Assembly: GCF_019904295.1 (NCBI RefSeq)
Contig: NZ_CP065359.1
Coordinates: 1,017,001 to 1,081,000 of the forward strand
Length of the DNA: 64,000 nucleotides
Direction of reading: 5' to 3'
DNA from: Ruegeria sp. SCSIO 43209
GTDB lineage: Bacteria > Pseudomonadota > Alphaproteobacteria > Rhodobacterales > Rhodobacteraceae
Made by a program: the position numbers and the translations under genes. The notes under the pieces are model-generated. The model did no database searches. It was given only the letters and a program-made list of their open reading frames with translations, and was not told the origin of the DNA. Below are positions 37,935 to 46,843 of this stretch, in pieces; the stretch's first letter is position 1, and every line of letters begins with the position of its first letter.

Positions 37935-38599
37935 CCGGTTTTTTTACTAGTTGCGTCAGAGGTCGAGTGGTAGCAATGGTATGTTGCTTATCAAAATTGT
38001 TAATTGATGCGTTCAATCGTTGAAATTAGTTGATGCACAAGATCATTTGCCGCGGCGGATGGCAGGCAATGCGCAGGGCGCATGATTGAAATATTTAGCG
38101 CAACATCGGGAAAGAATGCTCGAAAGACAACCGAAGGCGATTATTACTGCCCGTTGATGTATCCGCTCACGGTGGTCGGGTCGCAAAGACTATGGCAAAG
38201 CTCTTTTTCGACCAGTCAAGTCAGGGTGAAAGGCTCTGAGTTCGAAGCCGTGTTCGAACCGAGTTTACTACAGAACGAAGGCAACGAGGGTTGCGATCAG
38301 GTTCGGGTCCCCCAACTGAATCGCTGCCCTTGGGCGGCCCAATAGCGATTTGGTGTCCCGTGTATATCCTAGAATTACGGGCACAAAATCTGGGCTAGAG
38401 CATCAGCGTATATCTGCGTCCAGAAATTCAGTGCACAGCAACAACGCCTCAAAGTAGGCATAGCCCGCTGGTTTGCCCCTGATCTACGCCAGCCGGTCCG
38501 ACGCGATGTCCATGGCCCAAATGTCATTCATACGCTCAACTTCTGATCGGCTGGATCAGCGCGCTCAAATCAGCGGGGGTAACGCTCGACGAAAGGTAA
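37935..38599. other. Decayed intergenic region
   Basis: About 660 bp with no convincing gene. The longest plus frame (38082-38345, 87 codons) has no recognisable domain and no good ribosome-binding site. On the minus strand 38484-38531 reads MNDIWAMDIASDRLA then stop, and the same frame past the stop still looks protein-like (PAGYAYFEALLLC), suggesting a degraded gene of unknown type. Confidence 0.4.
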
Positions 38600-38700
38600 G
38601 TGACGCACATGATCCGCAAAGGTCAAATCACACCCGGAATCTGTCCGTTTCATCAATTCGCTGAACCAGCCGCTTAGCAATCTAAACCTTAGCAACGGAC
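38600..38700 (+). mobile_element. IS6-family relic: transposase C terminus and right end
   Basis: The frame from 38600 reads THMIRKGQ...PFHQFAEPAA then TAG at 38677, matching the usual C-terminal end of IS6-family transposases (HMIRKGQ...PFQQFAALA). A stop codon directly precedes it, so the gene is dead. At 38689-38700, TTAGCAACGGAC is a degenerate match to the IS6 terminal repeat TTTGCAACAGAACC. The relic points toward the LuxR gene and borders the serine-cycle block. Confidence 0.6.
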
Positions 38701-38718
38701 GTCACGAGGTTTCGCAGT

Positions 38719-39354
38719 TCACGAGTTTCCGTTGTCCAGTTTTGAAGCGTAATAGAAGGCAATCGCCTGCGCGCGGTTCTTGATCGACAGCTTGTCGTAT
38801 ATGTTCGACAGATGGAACTTTACCGTGTTGGTCGAAATCTGCAGCTCTTTCGACAATTCCTTGTTGGACATGCCCTGCGCCAGTGCCTCAAGGATAGCGA
38901 GTTCCTTGCGCGACAGAGTCTGCAACGGGTTTTGATGCATTTTGCGCACGTCGATATAGGGAAATACCATTTTGCCCTTAGCGACATCGACACAGGTTTC
39001 CAGCAAGCCTTCGACCTCGCCCGAACGCGGCGCGAACCCTGCGGCCCCGGCCTGCATAGCCTGACGCGGTACGTCCCCAGCCTCGTCCCCATAGACCACA
39101 AAGCGTGGCGCGTTGGTCTGCTCGCGCAGAACCTCAATCAGTTTTGCCGCGCCCAAAGCAGGAAGTTCCCAGGACACGATCCCCACCTGAACCGGCACCC
39201 GCATGACTGTGCCCAGAAATCCCTCGGCGGTCGCTGAAGTGGCCACCAGAGAGAATCGCGGGTCGCGCTCGAAGATCTCGGACATGGCCGACAGCACCAA
39301 AGGGTTGTTGTTGGCCAGCATGACATCAATGGGGCGTTGAGATGTGTCGGACAT
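38719..39354 (-). CDS. LuxR-type regulator with pseudo-receiver domain
   Basis: A 211-residue protein with the NarL layout. The C-terminal helix-turn-helix is intact (LSRKELAILEALAQGMSNKEL, NTVKFHLSNIYDKL). The receiver-like domain has lost its phosphorylation chemistry: the acidic pair is N15-N16 in LANNNPLVL, the acceptor position is S61 in GIVSWELPAL, and the conserved lysine position reads Arg in GFAPRSG. It probably responds to a ligand or partner, not to a kinase. It is divergent from the serine-cycle genes across a perfect inverted repeat, so it is the likely regulator of that block. Confidence 0.85.
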   Translation of the reverse strand: MSDTSQRPIDVMLANNNPLVLSAMSEIFERDPRFSLVATSATAEGFLGTVMRVPVQVGIVSWELPALGAAKLIEVLREQTNAPRFVVYGDEAGDVPRQAMQAGAAGFAPRSGEVEGLLETCVDVAKGKMVFPYIDVRKMHQNPLQTLSRKELAILEALAQGMSNKELSKELQISTNTVKFHLSNIYDKLSIKNRAQAIAFYYASKLDNGNS

Positions 39355-39378
39355 TGTTTTCCCGTCTGATTTTATCTA

Positions 39379-39443
39379 AACCTACCCATTTTGGTGGGGA
39401 TGCTTTCAGTATACATTGGCATATTTACCAAAATGGGTAGGTT
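39379..39443. promoter_or_regulatory. Perfect 17-bp inverted repeat, candidate operator
   Basis: AACCTACCCATTTTGGT (39379-39395) and its exact reverse complement (39427-39443) flank 31 bases. A further CCCACCTAA lies just downstream. The repeat is in the divergent promoter region between the LuxR-type regulator and the serine-cycle genes, where an operator for that regulator would be expected. Confidence 0.7.
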
Positions 39444-39569
39444 AATACCCACCTAACAAGATATGCTAAAGCTGTAGTAAGTTACGTTGTGCCCCGGCGC
39501 AAGTTTCAGTTTTCCTCTGGGTCAAGGCGATCGGCGGTATCGAACACACCCGACGCACAGGAGGAGCAC

Positions 39570-40811
39570 ATGACGTTTCAGATTTATCCAACGCTCGACA
39601 TCCCCGAGACGCTGGCCGCTGGCCCAGGACCGGGAAACACCGACGCACGTGTTTTGCAGGCGTTTGCCAGCGCCGGCGTTGCCGACCACATGCAGAGCGA
39701 CGTGCTGCGTGGCATGATCGAATGCAAGCACATGCTGCGTCTGATCTGGGGCACCGCCAACACCCATACCTTCGCGGTTGCTGGCACCGGATGGAGTGGG
39801 CTGGACACCATGTTCTCGGCGGTGATGCCGGGTGACAAGGTTGTGGCCTTCACCAATGGCACCTTCTCGGGCATCGATGCGATGACTCTGCGGATCAAGG
39901 CTGCAACACCGGAAGAGCACGCGACCAACCCTCTGGACCCACAAGCTGCGAGTGTCGCCGTTATTGAGGTTCCTCATGGCCAGCCCGTCACAGGCGAGAT
40001 GGTCGAAGAGGTGTTGGCCACGCACAAACCGAAGTGGGCCTTCATGGCGCATTGGGAAACCGGGTCGGGTCGGGTCAACGACCTGCGTGGCTTCTCGGAT
40101 GCCTGTGAACGCCACGATGTGATGGGTTTGATCGATGCCGTATCGTCGTTGGGTATCGCGGATTTCCGCATCGATGACTATCCGGGTGTCGCGGGATGGG
40201 CCTCGTGCCCGCAAAAAGGGCTGTGCTGCCTACCGCTGACCTATGCGCCGGTCAGCTTCACCGACGCCTATATCGACGCGCTGAAGACCTCCGGCGCCTA
40301 TACATACGTCCACAACCCGATTTTCGAAGCACGCCACTGGGGCATCGTTGATGGGCAAGACGTGGAAAAGGGCACCTATCACCGTACCCATTCGGGCTAT
40401 GCGGTCGCCGCCTTCCATGAATCGCTACGCCTGACTCTGCAGGAGGGATTGGTCAAACGTGCGCATTCCTATCGCACGCATGAGGCCGTCCTGCGCGACG
40501 CCGTCACCGCGATGGGTTGCCAGGTCACCTCGGACATGCCCAGCCTTGTGGTGCTGAACCTGCCCGCGGAGCTGGCGGGTCGTGAGATGGAGTTGGTACA
40601 GAACTGCCGCGCCCGTGGCTTTGGCATCTGGCCCACGCTCAGCGCCCCGGTTCAAGTCCGTATCGGCATCCTGAACCAGCTAACCCACCAATCGGTCAGT
40701 CGCATCGTCAGGCTGTTCGCCCAGGCCATCCGCGAGATGGGCGGCTCGGTTGATTTCGAAGCCATCGAAGCACTTTTGGAAAGTCGCTACGGCACATCTA
40801 TCGCTGCATAA
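39570..40811 (+). CDS. Class V aminotransferase, putative serine-glyoxylate aminotransferase
   Basis: A PLP enzyme of 413 residues; AGGAGGAG lies seven bases before the ATG at 39570. The N-terminal AAGPGPGNTDARVL, cofactor-binding D189 in LIDAVSSLG and the PLP lysine K216 in SCPQKGLCC identify the class V (AGXT/SgaA) fold. In the serine cycle this step moves the amino group of serine to glyoxylate, giving hydroxypyruvate and glycine. The assignment rests on its place as first gene before malate thiokinase, hydroxypyruvate reductase and malyl-CoA lyase. Alanine-glyoxylate or another glyoxylate aminotransferase remains possible. Confidence 0.75.
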   Translation: MTFQIYPTLDIPETLAAGPGPGNTDARVLQAFASAGVADHMQSDVLRGMIECKHMLRLIWGTANTHTFAVAGTGWSGLDTMFSAVMPGDKVVAFTNGTFSGIDAMTLRIKAATPEEHATNPLDPQAASVAVIEVPHGQPVTGEMVEEVLATHKPKWAFMAHWETGSGRVNDLRGFSDACERHDVMGLIDAVSSLGIADFRIDDYPGVAGWASCPQKGLCCLPLTYAPVSFTDAYIDALKTSGAYTYVHNPIFEARHWGIVDGQDVEKGTYHRTHSGYAVAAFHESLRLTLQEGLVKRAHSYRTHEAVLRDAVTAMGCQVTSDMPSLVVLNLPAELAGREMELVQNCRARGFGIWPTLSAPVQVRIGILNQLTHQSVSRIVRLFAQAIREMGGSVDFEAIEALLESRYGTSIAA

Positions 40812-40826
40812 CGGGAGGGAATGCAG

Positions 40827-42023
40827 ATGGATATCCATGAATATCAGGCGAAAGAACTTCTTTCGAATTTCGGCGTCGAGGTCCCTTCGGGGGCTTTGGC
40901 CTACAGCCCCGAGCAAGCGGCATATCGCGCGCGTGAGTTGGGTGGTGACAAGTGGGTTATTAAGGCGCAAGTCCATGCTGGCGGGCGTGGAAAGGCCGGT
41001 GGTGTAAAGCTGTGCAACTCGGAAAGCGAAATATACGAGGCTTGTGACGAGATGTTTGGCCGCAAGCTGGTGACGCACCAGACCGGCCCCGAGGGCAAAG
41101 GCATCTACCGCGTCTATGTGGAGGCCGCCGTACCGATTGATCGCGAGATTTATCTGGGCTTTGTGCTGGATCGGTCCAGTCAGCGGGTGATGATCGTGGC
41201 CTCTTCGGAAGGTGGGATGGAGATCGAAGAAATCTCATCTGAGCGCCCCGACAGTATCGTACGCTCAATCGTTGAACCTGCCGTTGGACTGCAGGAGTTT
41301 CAGGCCCGCGAAATAGCGTTTAATCTGGGGCTGGAACCTCGCCTAATTCAACACATGGTCCGTACCCTGCAGGGTTGCTATGCTGCGTTCAGCGAGCTGG
41401 ACGCGACTATGGTCGAGATCAACCCGCTGGTCATCACTGGTGACGACCGTGTGCTGGCGTTGGACGCGAAGATGAGCTTTGACGACAATGCTCTGTTTCG
41501 CCATCCGCAGGTTGCTGAATTGCGAGACAAAAGTCAGGAAGACCCGCGCGAAAGCCGCGCGGCGGATCGCGGACTGTCTTATGTCGGACTGGACGGCAAT
41601 ATCGGCTGTATCGTGAACGGTGCCGGTTTGGCCATGGCCACGATGGACACCATTAAGCTGGCTGGGGGTGAACCTGCGAACTTTCTGGACATCGGTGGCG
41701 GTGCCTCGCCCGAGCGGGTGGCCAAAGCGTTCCGACTGGTACTGTCCGATGACAACGTTCAGGCGGTGCTGGTCAATATCTTCGCAGGCATCAACCGCTG
41801 TGACTGGGTGGCCGAGGGCGTAGTACAGGCGCTGCGCGAGTTAGAAATCGACCTGCCGGTCATCGTGCGTCTGGCGGGCACCAATGTCGAGGAAGGTCAG
41901 AAAATCCTGGCCAAATCGGGCCTGCCAATCATCCGCGCGACAACCCTTATGGAAGCCGCTGAACGCGCTGTGGGTGCATGGCGCAACGATCTGTCCCAAA
42001 ACACCAAGATGAGGGCTGTGTAA
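40827..42023 (+). CDS. mtkA: Malate-CoA ligase (malate thiokinase) beta subunit
   Basis: An ATP-grasp CoA ligase subunit of 398 residues. The ATG at 40827 is preferred over 40821 because GGGAGGG ends at 40819, giving seven bases of spacing; the protein begins [15 protein letters not shown]-grasp motifs ([19 protein letters not shown]) and the C-terminal [15 protein letters not shown] are clear. Succinyl-CoA synthetase is closely related, but placement beside hydroxypyruvate reductase and malyl-CoA lyase favours malate activation. Its stop overlaps mtkB as TAATG. Confidence 0.85.
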   Translation: MDIHEYQAKELLSNFGVEVPSGALAYSPEQAAYRARELGGDKWVIKAQVHAGGRGKAGGVKLCNSESEIYEACDEMFGRKLVTHQTGPEGKGIYRVYVEAAVPIDREIYLGFVLDRSSQRVMIVASSEGGMEIEEISSERPDSIVRSIVEPAVGLQEFQAREIAFNLGLEPRLIQHMVRTLQGCYAAFSELDATMVEINPLVITGDDRVLALDAKMSFDDNALFRHPQVAELRDKSQEDPRESRAADRGLSYVGLDGNIGCIVNGAGLAMATMDTIKLAGGEPANFLDIGGGASPERVAKAFRLVLSDDNVQAVLVNIFAGINRCDWVAEGVVQALRELEIDLPVIVRLAGTNVEEGQKILAKSGLPIIRATTLMEAAERAVGAWRNDLSQNTKMRAV

Positions 42024-42913
42024 TGAGCATTCTTCTGGACCGCGACACCCGCGTTATCGTTCAGGGCATCACCGGACGCATGGCGCGCCTGCATACCAAG
42101 GATATGGTGCAATATGGCACCAACGTCGTTGGCGGCGTTGTTCCCGGCAAAAGCGGAGAGGCCGTCGAAGGCGTACCCGTATTCGACACCGTCAAACAGG
42201 CGGTTGAGGCCACTGGCGCCGAGGCTAGCCTTGTCTTCGTGCCCCCTCCGTTCGCGGCGGATTCGATCATGGAGGCCGCAGATGCCGGTGTTCGCTATTG
42301 CGTCTGCATCACCGACGGCATCCCCGCGCAGGACATGATCCGCGTAAAACGCTACATGTACCGCTATCCTAAGGACAAGCGCATGGTGCTGACCGGTCCG
42401 AACTGTGCCGGTACCATCAGCCCCGGTAAGGCGTTGCTGGGCATCATGCCGGGACATATCTACCTGCCAGGCAATGTGGGCATCATCGGACGTTCGGGCA
42501 CGCTGGGTTACGAGGCCGCAGCGCAGTTGAAAGAGCGCGGCATCGGTGTCTCGACCAGCGTCGGCATCGGCGGTGATCCGATCAACGGCTCGTCCTTCCG
42601 CGATATCCTTGAGCGGTTCGAACAGGACGAAGACACCGAGGTCATAGCCATGATCGGCGAGATCGGCGGCCCTCAGGAAGCCGAGGCTGCAGAATATATC
42701 CGTGACCACGTCACCAAGCCTGTTGTGGCCTATGTCGCGGGTCTGACCGCGCCCAAGGGCCGGACCATGGGCCATGCTGGGGCGATCATCTCGGCCTTTG
42801 GCGAAAGCGCCAGCGAGAAGGTGGAAATCCTGTCAGCGGCTGGTGTAACGGTTGCTGAAAACCCCGCGGTGATCGGCGAGACTATCGCCCGTGTCATGGG
42901 AAAGGCCGCGTGA
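42023..42913 (+). CDS. mtkB: Malate-CoA ligase (malate thiokinase) alpha subunit
   Basis: The CoA-binding subunit, 296 residues, starting at the ATG within TAATG. The N-terminal Rossmann fold has VIVQGITGRMARLHTKDM. The ligase domain carries IGEIGGPQEAEAAEYI and the phosphohistidine segment GRTMGHAGAI. With MtkA it converts malate, ATP and CoA to malyl-CoA. The start of the following reductase overlaps its TGA (TGATG). Confidence 0.85.
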   Translation: MSILLDRDTRVIVQGITGRMARLHTKDMVQYGTNVVGGVVPGKSGEAVEGVPVFDTVKQAVEATGAEASLVFVPPPFAADSIMEAADAGVRYCVCITDGIPAQDMIRVKRYMYRYPKDKRMVLTGPNCAGTISPGKALLGIMPGHIYLPGNVGIIGRSGTLGYEAAAQLKERGIGVSTSVGIGGDPINGSSFRDILERFEQDEDTEVIAMIGEIGGPQEAEAAEYIRDHVTKPVVAYVAGLTAPKGRTMGHAGAIISAFGESASEKVEILSAAGVTVAENPAVIGETIARVMGKAA

Positions 42914-43884
42914 TGGTCAAACCTTCGGTCCTTGTCACCCGTCGCTGGCCTGCCGCCGTCGAGGCGCAACTGGCCGAAAACTACAACGCCGTGCTGAATA
43001 CCGGGGACATTCCGATGTCTCCGGCGGAACTCCGCGACGCGTTGAAGACATACGACGCGGTTCTGCCCACCGTCACCGACACGCTTAGCGCCGAGGCGCT
43101 GGACGTGGCCGCAGCTCAGACCAAGATTTTGGCCAATTACGGCGTCGGGTACAGTCATATCTGTGAACCGGCGGCCCGTGATCTGGGTATGACGGTCACC
43201 AACACGCCCGATGTTCTGTCTGAATGCACCGCCGATCTGGCCATGACCCTGCTTCTGATGGTCGCCCGTCGCGCCGGTGAGGGCGAGCGCGAGCTGCGCG
43301 CTGGCGGCTGGACCGGCTGGCGTCCGACCCATTTGGTCGGCACCAAGGTCAGCGGCAAGACGCTGGGCATCATCGGCTTTGGCCGCATCGGTCAGGAAAT
43401 GGCCCGCCGCGCTCATCACGGTTTCGGCATGAAAATTCTCGTACAGAACCGCAGCACCGTGTCGCCAGACGTACTGAAGCAATTCAACGCCACGCAGGTC
43501 GAGACAGTGGACGATCTGTTGCCGCATTGCGATTTCGTCTCGCTGCATTGCCCCGGCGGGGCCGCGAACCGGCACCTGATCAACGGGCGCAGGCTGGACC
43601 TGATGAAACCCGACGCCTTCCTGATCAACACCGCGCGCGGCGAGGTAGTGGACGAGCGCGCTTTGGTACAGTCGCTGATATTCGACACGATCGGCGGCGC
43701 TGCGCTGGATGTTTTCGACGGCGAGCCGCGCATCAACCCTGACCTGTTGCAATGCGACAACTTGGTGATGCTGCCGCATCTAGGCAGCGCAACAAAAGAA
43801 TCGCGCGAAGCCATGGGCTTTCGCGTGCTGGACAATCTGGGCGACTTCTTCGCTGGTCGCCCACCCCGTGACCGCGTGATCTGA
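42913..43884 (+). CDS. D-2-hydroxyacid dehydrogenase, putative hydroxypyruvate reductase
   Basis: A 323-residue NAD(P)H-dependent dehydrogenase. The nucleotide-binding motif GIIGFGRIGQEMARRA lies in the middle, the conserved Arg is in INTARGEVVDERAL, and the catalytic Glu and His are in DVFDGEPRINP and MLPHLGSATKESREAM. In the serine cycle this enzyme (HprA) reduces hydroxypyruvate to glycerate; a glyoxylate reductase would look the same. The ATG shares a base with the mtkB stop, so the genes are coupled. Confidence 0.85.
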   Translation: MVKPSVLVTRRWPAAVEAQLAENYNAVLNTGDIPMSPAELRDALKTYDAVLPTVTDTLSAEALDVAAAQTKILANYGVGYSHICEPAARDLGMTVTNTPDVLSECTADLAMTLLLMVARRAGEGERELRAGGWTGWRPTHLVGTKVSGKTLGIIGFGRIGQEMARRAHHGFGMKILVQNRSTVSPDVLKQFNATQVETVDDLLPHCDFVSLHCPGGAANRHLINGRRLDLMKPDAFLINTARGEVVDERALVQSLIFDTIGGAALDVFDGEPRINPDLLQCDNLVMLPHLGSATKESREAMGFRVLDNLGDFFAGRPPRDRVI

Positions 43885-43912
43885 CGCACCCTTCTTCAAA
43901 GGAGCAAAACCC

Positions 43913-44890
43913 ATGAGCTTTTATGCCATCGAACAGGCCCCCGCGCGCCTGAACCGCAGCGAACTCGCCGTGCCGGGCAGCCAGCCCGGCATGTTCGAAA
44001 AAGCCGCGAACTCGGATGTGGACGTGATCTTCCTAGATCTCGAAGACGCGGTAGCCCCGGATGAAAAAGAGCAGGCTCGCAAGAACATCATTCAAGCCCT
44101 GAACGATATCGACTGGGGCAGCAAGACAATGTCGGTGCGCATCAACGGGCTGGATACGCATTACATGTATCGCGACGTTGTGGATGTAGTCGAACAAGCC
44201 GGTGCGCGGCTGGACCTGATCATGATCCCCAAGGTCGGCACAGCGGCAGATGTCTATGCCGTCGATATGATGGTCACGCAGATCGAAGACGCGATGGGTT
44301 ACAAGAAACGCATCGGGTTCGAGCATATCATCGAGACCGCTCTGGGCATGCAGAATGTCAGCGAAATCGCGGCGGCCTCGAACCGCAATGAGAGCCTGCA
44401 CTTCGGTGTGGCGGACTATGCAGCCTCGACCCGCGCGCGGACCACGATCATCGGTGGTGTGAACCCCGACTATTCGGTTCTGACCGACCCGGATGGCGAT
44501 GCTGCGCGCGCGACCCATTGGGGCGATATGTGGCACTACGCGCTCGCCCGTATGGTTGTCGCCGCCCGTGCCAACGGTCTGCGTCCGATTGATGGTCCGT
44601 TCGGTGATTTCCAGGATCCTGAAGGCTATAAGGCAGCTGCCAAAAGGGCGGCGGTGTTGGGCTGCGAAGGCAAATGGGCCATCCATCCCAGCCAGATCGC
44701 TCTGGTGAACGAGGTCATGTCACCCAGCGATGCCGAAGTCACCAAGGCGCAGCGTATCCTTGTTGCTATGGCCGAGGCCGAGACCGCAGGCAAAGGTGCG
44801 GTGTCGCTGGATGGTCGTCTGATCGACTATGCCTCGATCCGCCAGGCGGAGGTCATGGTCGAAAAGGCTCGCCAGATTGCGGCAGCGTGA
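43913..44890 (+). CDS. L-malyl-CoA / beta-methylmalyl-CoA lyase
   Basis: A CitE-like TIM-barrel lyase of 325 residues. Metal- and substrate-binding signatures include RSELAVPGSQPGMFEKAA, FLDLEDAVAPDEKEQAR, FEHIIETALGMQN and GKWAIHPSQI. It splits malyl-CoA to acetyl-CoA and glyoxylate, closing the route begun by malate thiokinase. An AAAGGAGC sequence precedes the ATG. It is the last gene of the serine-cycle block. PEP carboxylase, glycerate kinase and serine hydroxymethyltransferase are not in the window. Confidence 0.85.
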   Translation: MSFYAIEQAPARLNRSELAVPGSQPGMFEKAANSDVDVIFLDLEDAVAPDEKEQARKNIIQALNDIDWGSKTMSVRINGLDTHYMYRDVVDVVEQAGARLDLIMIPKVGTAADVYAVDMMVTQIEDAMGYKKRIGFEHIIETALGMQNVSEIAAASNRNESLHFGVADYAASTRARTTIIGGVNPDYSVLTDPDGDAARATHWGDMWHYALARMVVAARANGLRPIDGPFGDFQDPEGYKAAAKRAAVLGCEGKWAIHPSQIALVNEVMSPSDAEVTKAQRILVAMAEAETAGKGAVSLDGRLIDYASIRQAEVMVEKARQIAAA

Positions 44891-45068
44891 TTTTAGCCCG
44901 CATTGGGCACTGAAGTAGGGGTGCGCGCGCTTGCCTCGGCAGGTCCGGGGCAGGCAACATCTGCAGACTTCGGTGGTCATTCATTCGATATGGCTGAAGT
45001 CTGCAACACACTACACTGAACACTCACAGCCTTGCCTGAAAACGATGTTTTTCGGACCAAACCAGATA

Positions 45069-45301
45069 GGTTCTGTCGCAATCTACGATCCCAATTGTCG
45101 CTTGCAAGGTAGTTCTTTTGGCGGCGTTCGCAAAACAGACAGGAGCGGTACGTACTGATCTTACTCAAGGGAGCACATTTTCCTGATGAAGTGATCTTCC
45201 ACGCGGTTTTCCGCTACCTGCGCTAGCGTGTTTCTTGCCGGGACCCAGAAGAAACCATGTCGGAGCGGAGCGTAGTCTTGGACCACGCTGCACTGAACCG
45301 C
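45069..45301 (+). mobile_element. IS6-family relic: left end and transposase N terminus
   Basis: GGTTCTGTCGCAATC at 45069-45083 closely matches the IS6 terminal repeat (GGTTCTGTTGCAAA). About 85 bp on, the plus frame reads GAHFPDEVIFHAVFRYLR, then TAG (45224-45226), then RVSCRDPEETMSERSVVLDH and AALNR, matching the IS6 transposase N terminus (HFP..VI.HAVF.Y.R..VSYRDLEE.MAERGV.VDHATLNR). The in-frame stop and lack of the DDE core show it is inactive. Confidence 0.8.
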
Positions 45302-45761
45302 CTTTTGAAGGAGACCAATAGCAGACCGTCAACTGGATAATACCTTTCGCCAAACAGGCGCCAGATCCACCAAGGTCAATGGTCAAAAGATTGCAACGGG
45401 TCCCGTCACGACAGAACCGGCTTCTATAAAGTGGCAACGGCGCAAACGCGGTTTTGAACCATGTCAATTTTGACGACGACAGCAGGGGGCCAAGACGTTC
45501 AATCAGTGTCGCATGATAGGTATTAAGCCAGATGACCTAAGCCTCGGTCAAAAACTGAATCTGCAGCATAGTGGTTTGAACAGGGCACCATGTCAGGTTC
45601 GAAAGCTGCATGAACCCGTCATCGACTCGTAAGATCTCGAACAGGTTTACGATCCGGATACCGAACTATTCGGGCACATAAGAGCCTGGTTCGCAAAGAT
45701 GGGCGATCTTGAAACCGAACGTGGTGCCGAGTACGCCATTCTGCGCTTCCGACAAGCGTCA
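45302..45761. other. Decayed intergenic region
   Basis: About 460 bp with no intact gene. A TKVNGQ-like string near 45,380 may be a trace of the IS6 transposase core. The rest, up to the Gfo/Idh similarity, shows only short frames. Confidence 0.35.
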
Positions 45762-46501
45762 TCAGCTCATTTTATACTGACTCACAACTACACGGGTTAT
45801 CCAATGGTTCGTCAGGCACGTGGCATGGTGCGTGCGGGCGAGTTGAGCAAGCTGCGGTTGGTGCAAGTGGAATATGCGCAAGACTGGCTGACCGTACCCA
45901 CCGCATCGGACAACAAGCAGTCCGACCGGCGCACCGACCCAATTCGGTCCGGTGCTGGTGTAATTGGTGATATCGGTACTCACGCGTTCAATCTGGCACA
46001 TTTTGTAACTGCGAAGTGCCATCGCACCTTGCCGCTGACCTTTCAAGCTTGGTTCCGGGCCGCCAGGTGGACGACAACGCCCACGTCTTGATGCGCTATG
46101 CTAGTGGCGCGCGTGGAATGCTATGGGCCAGTCACGTGGCCGTGGGAAACGAAAACGGCCTGCGTTTGCGGGTTTATGGCGAACGTGGTGGTCTGGATTG
46201 GTCACAGGAACACCCTAACCACCTACAATTCACCCGCGTTGGCCAGCCTATGCAGCTCCTGACACGTGGATCAGGATCGGTGCTGCCGCAAGCCGCCCAA
46301 CGAGCAACTCGTATCCCTCCGGGCCACCCTGAAGGATATTTGGAAGGCTTTGCAACCCTCTACGCCGAGGCCGCCGAACTGATCCGATGTGAGGATAAGG
46401 CGGACCACTTACTGCCCGGTCTTTTTGACGGTTTGTTGGGTATGGCGTTTATCTCAAGCGTACTGGCATCGGCCAAGACGAAGGCCGATGGTGCCGCATG
46501 A
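45762..46501 (+). pseudogene. Gfo/Idh/MocA oxidoreductase pseudogene
   Basis: The remains of an NAD(P)-dependent sugar or inositol dehydrogenase-like gene. Similarity begins in one frame at FILTHNYTGYPMVRQARGMV and runs to GDIGTHAFNLAHFVT. A frameshift near 46,010 then moves it to another frame, LAADLSSLVPGRQVDDNAHV onward, ending with PPGHPEGYLEGFATLYAEAA and TGA at 46501. The N-terminal nucleotide-binding domain (about 140 residues) is missing. The truncated 5' end lies toward one IS6 relic and the 3' end is ten bases from another, so insertion events probably destroyed it. Confidence 0.8.
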
Positions 46502-46510
46502 GTGCATAAG

Positions 46511-46650
46511 GGTTCTGCAGCGAAGCCTCCTGAAGTTTTAAGAAATGCATCTGACCTGCGGTATAAAGTGGTCAGTTCTTTGAGCTTTTGAAAGGAACAG
46601 ACTCCAAGCGTCAGCTGACTTTTACGGATCATGTGCGCGACCTCGATTGT
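46511..46650 (-). mobile_element. IS6-family relic on the minus strand
   Basis: On the minus strand 46647-46573 reads IEVAHMIRKSQLTLGVCSFQ and KLKEL, resembling the IS6 transposase C terminus and the relic at 38600. GGTTCTGCAGCGAA at 46511-46524 matches the IS6 terminal repeat at 11 of 14 positions, in the place and orientation expected for the right end. The N-terminal part is missing. Confidence 0.6.
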
Positions 46651-46795
46651 CGGCAAAAAAGTGCGGGGCGATACTTGTAGTAAAGCGTCCACATTGGCCG
46701 ACATTGTCGCAAACAACTTCAAACTGGAATACAGATTTGAATCAGTTTCAGTTTGCTCACACCTTTGATGGGTTGGCATTGAGGGCCAGACAGAA

Positions 46796-46820
46796 AATGG
46801 CCTCCGAAATACCGGAGGCC
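46796..46820 (-). terminator. Rho-independent terminator after the BCCT gene
   Basis: On the minus strand GGCCTCCG and CGGAGGCC form a perfect eight-pair stem with a six-base loop, followed by ATTTTC. It lies 24 bases downstream of the BCCT stop. Confidence 0.75.
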
Positions 46821-46843
46821 AATCAAAGATATTAGCTCAACCT

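Noticed and set aside
38484..38531. IS3-type transposase remnant (WAMDIASDRL resembles WSMDFVSDRL)
   Set aside because: The match covers only ten residues, and sequence on either side does not continue the IS3 transposase; the source is left unassigned.
40827..42913. Succinyl-CoA synthetase sucCD
   Set aside because: The sequence family is shared, but neighbours (hydroxypyruvate reductase and malyl-CoA lyase) make malate thiokinase more likely. It was kept as a possible alternative.
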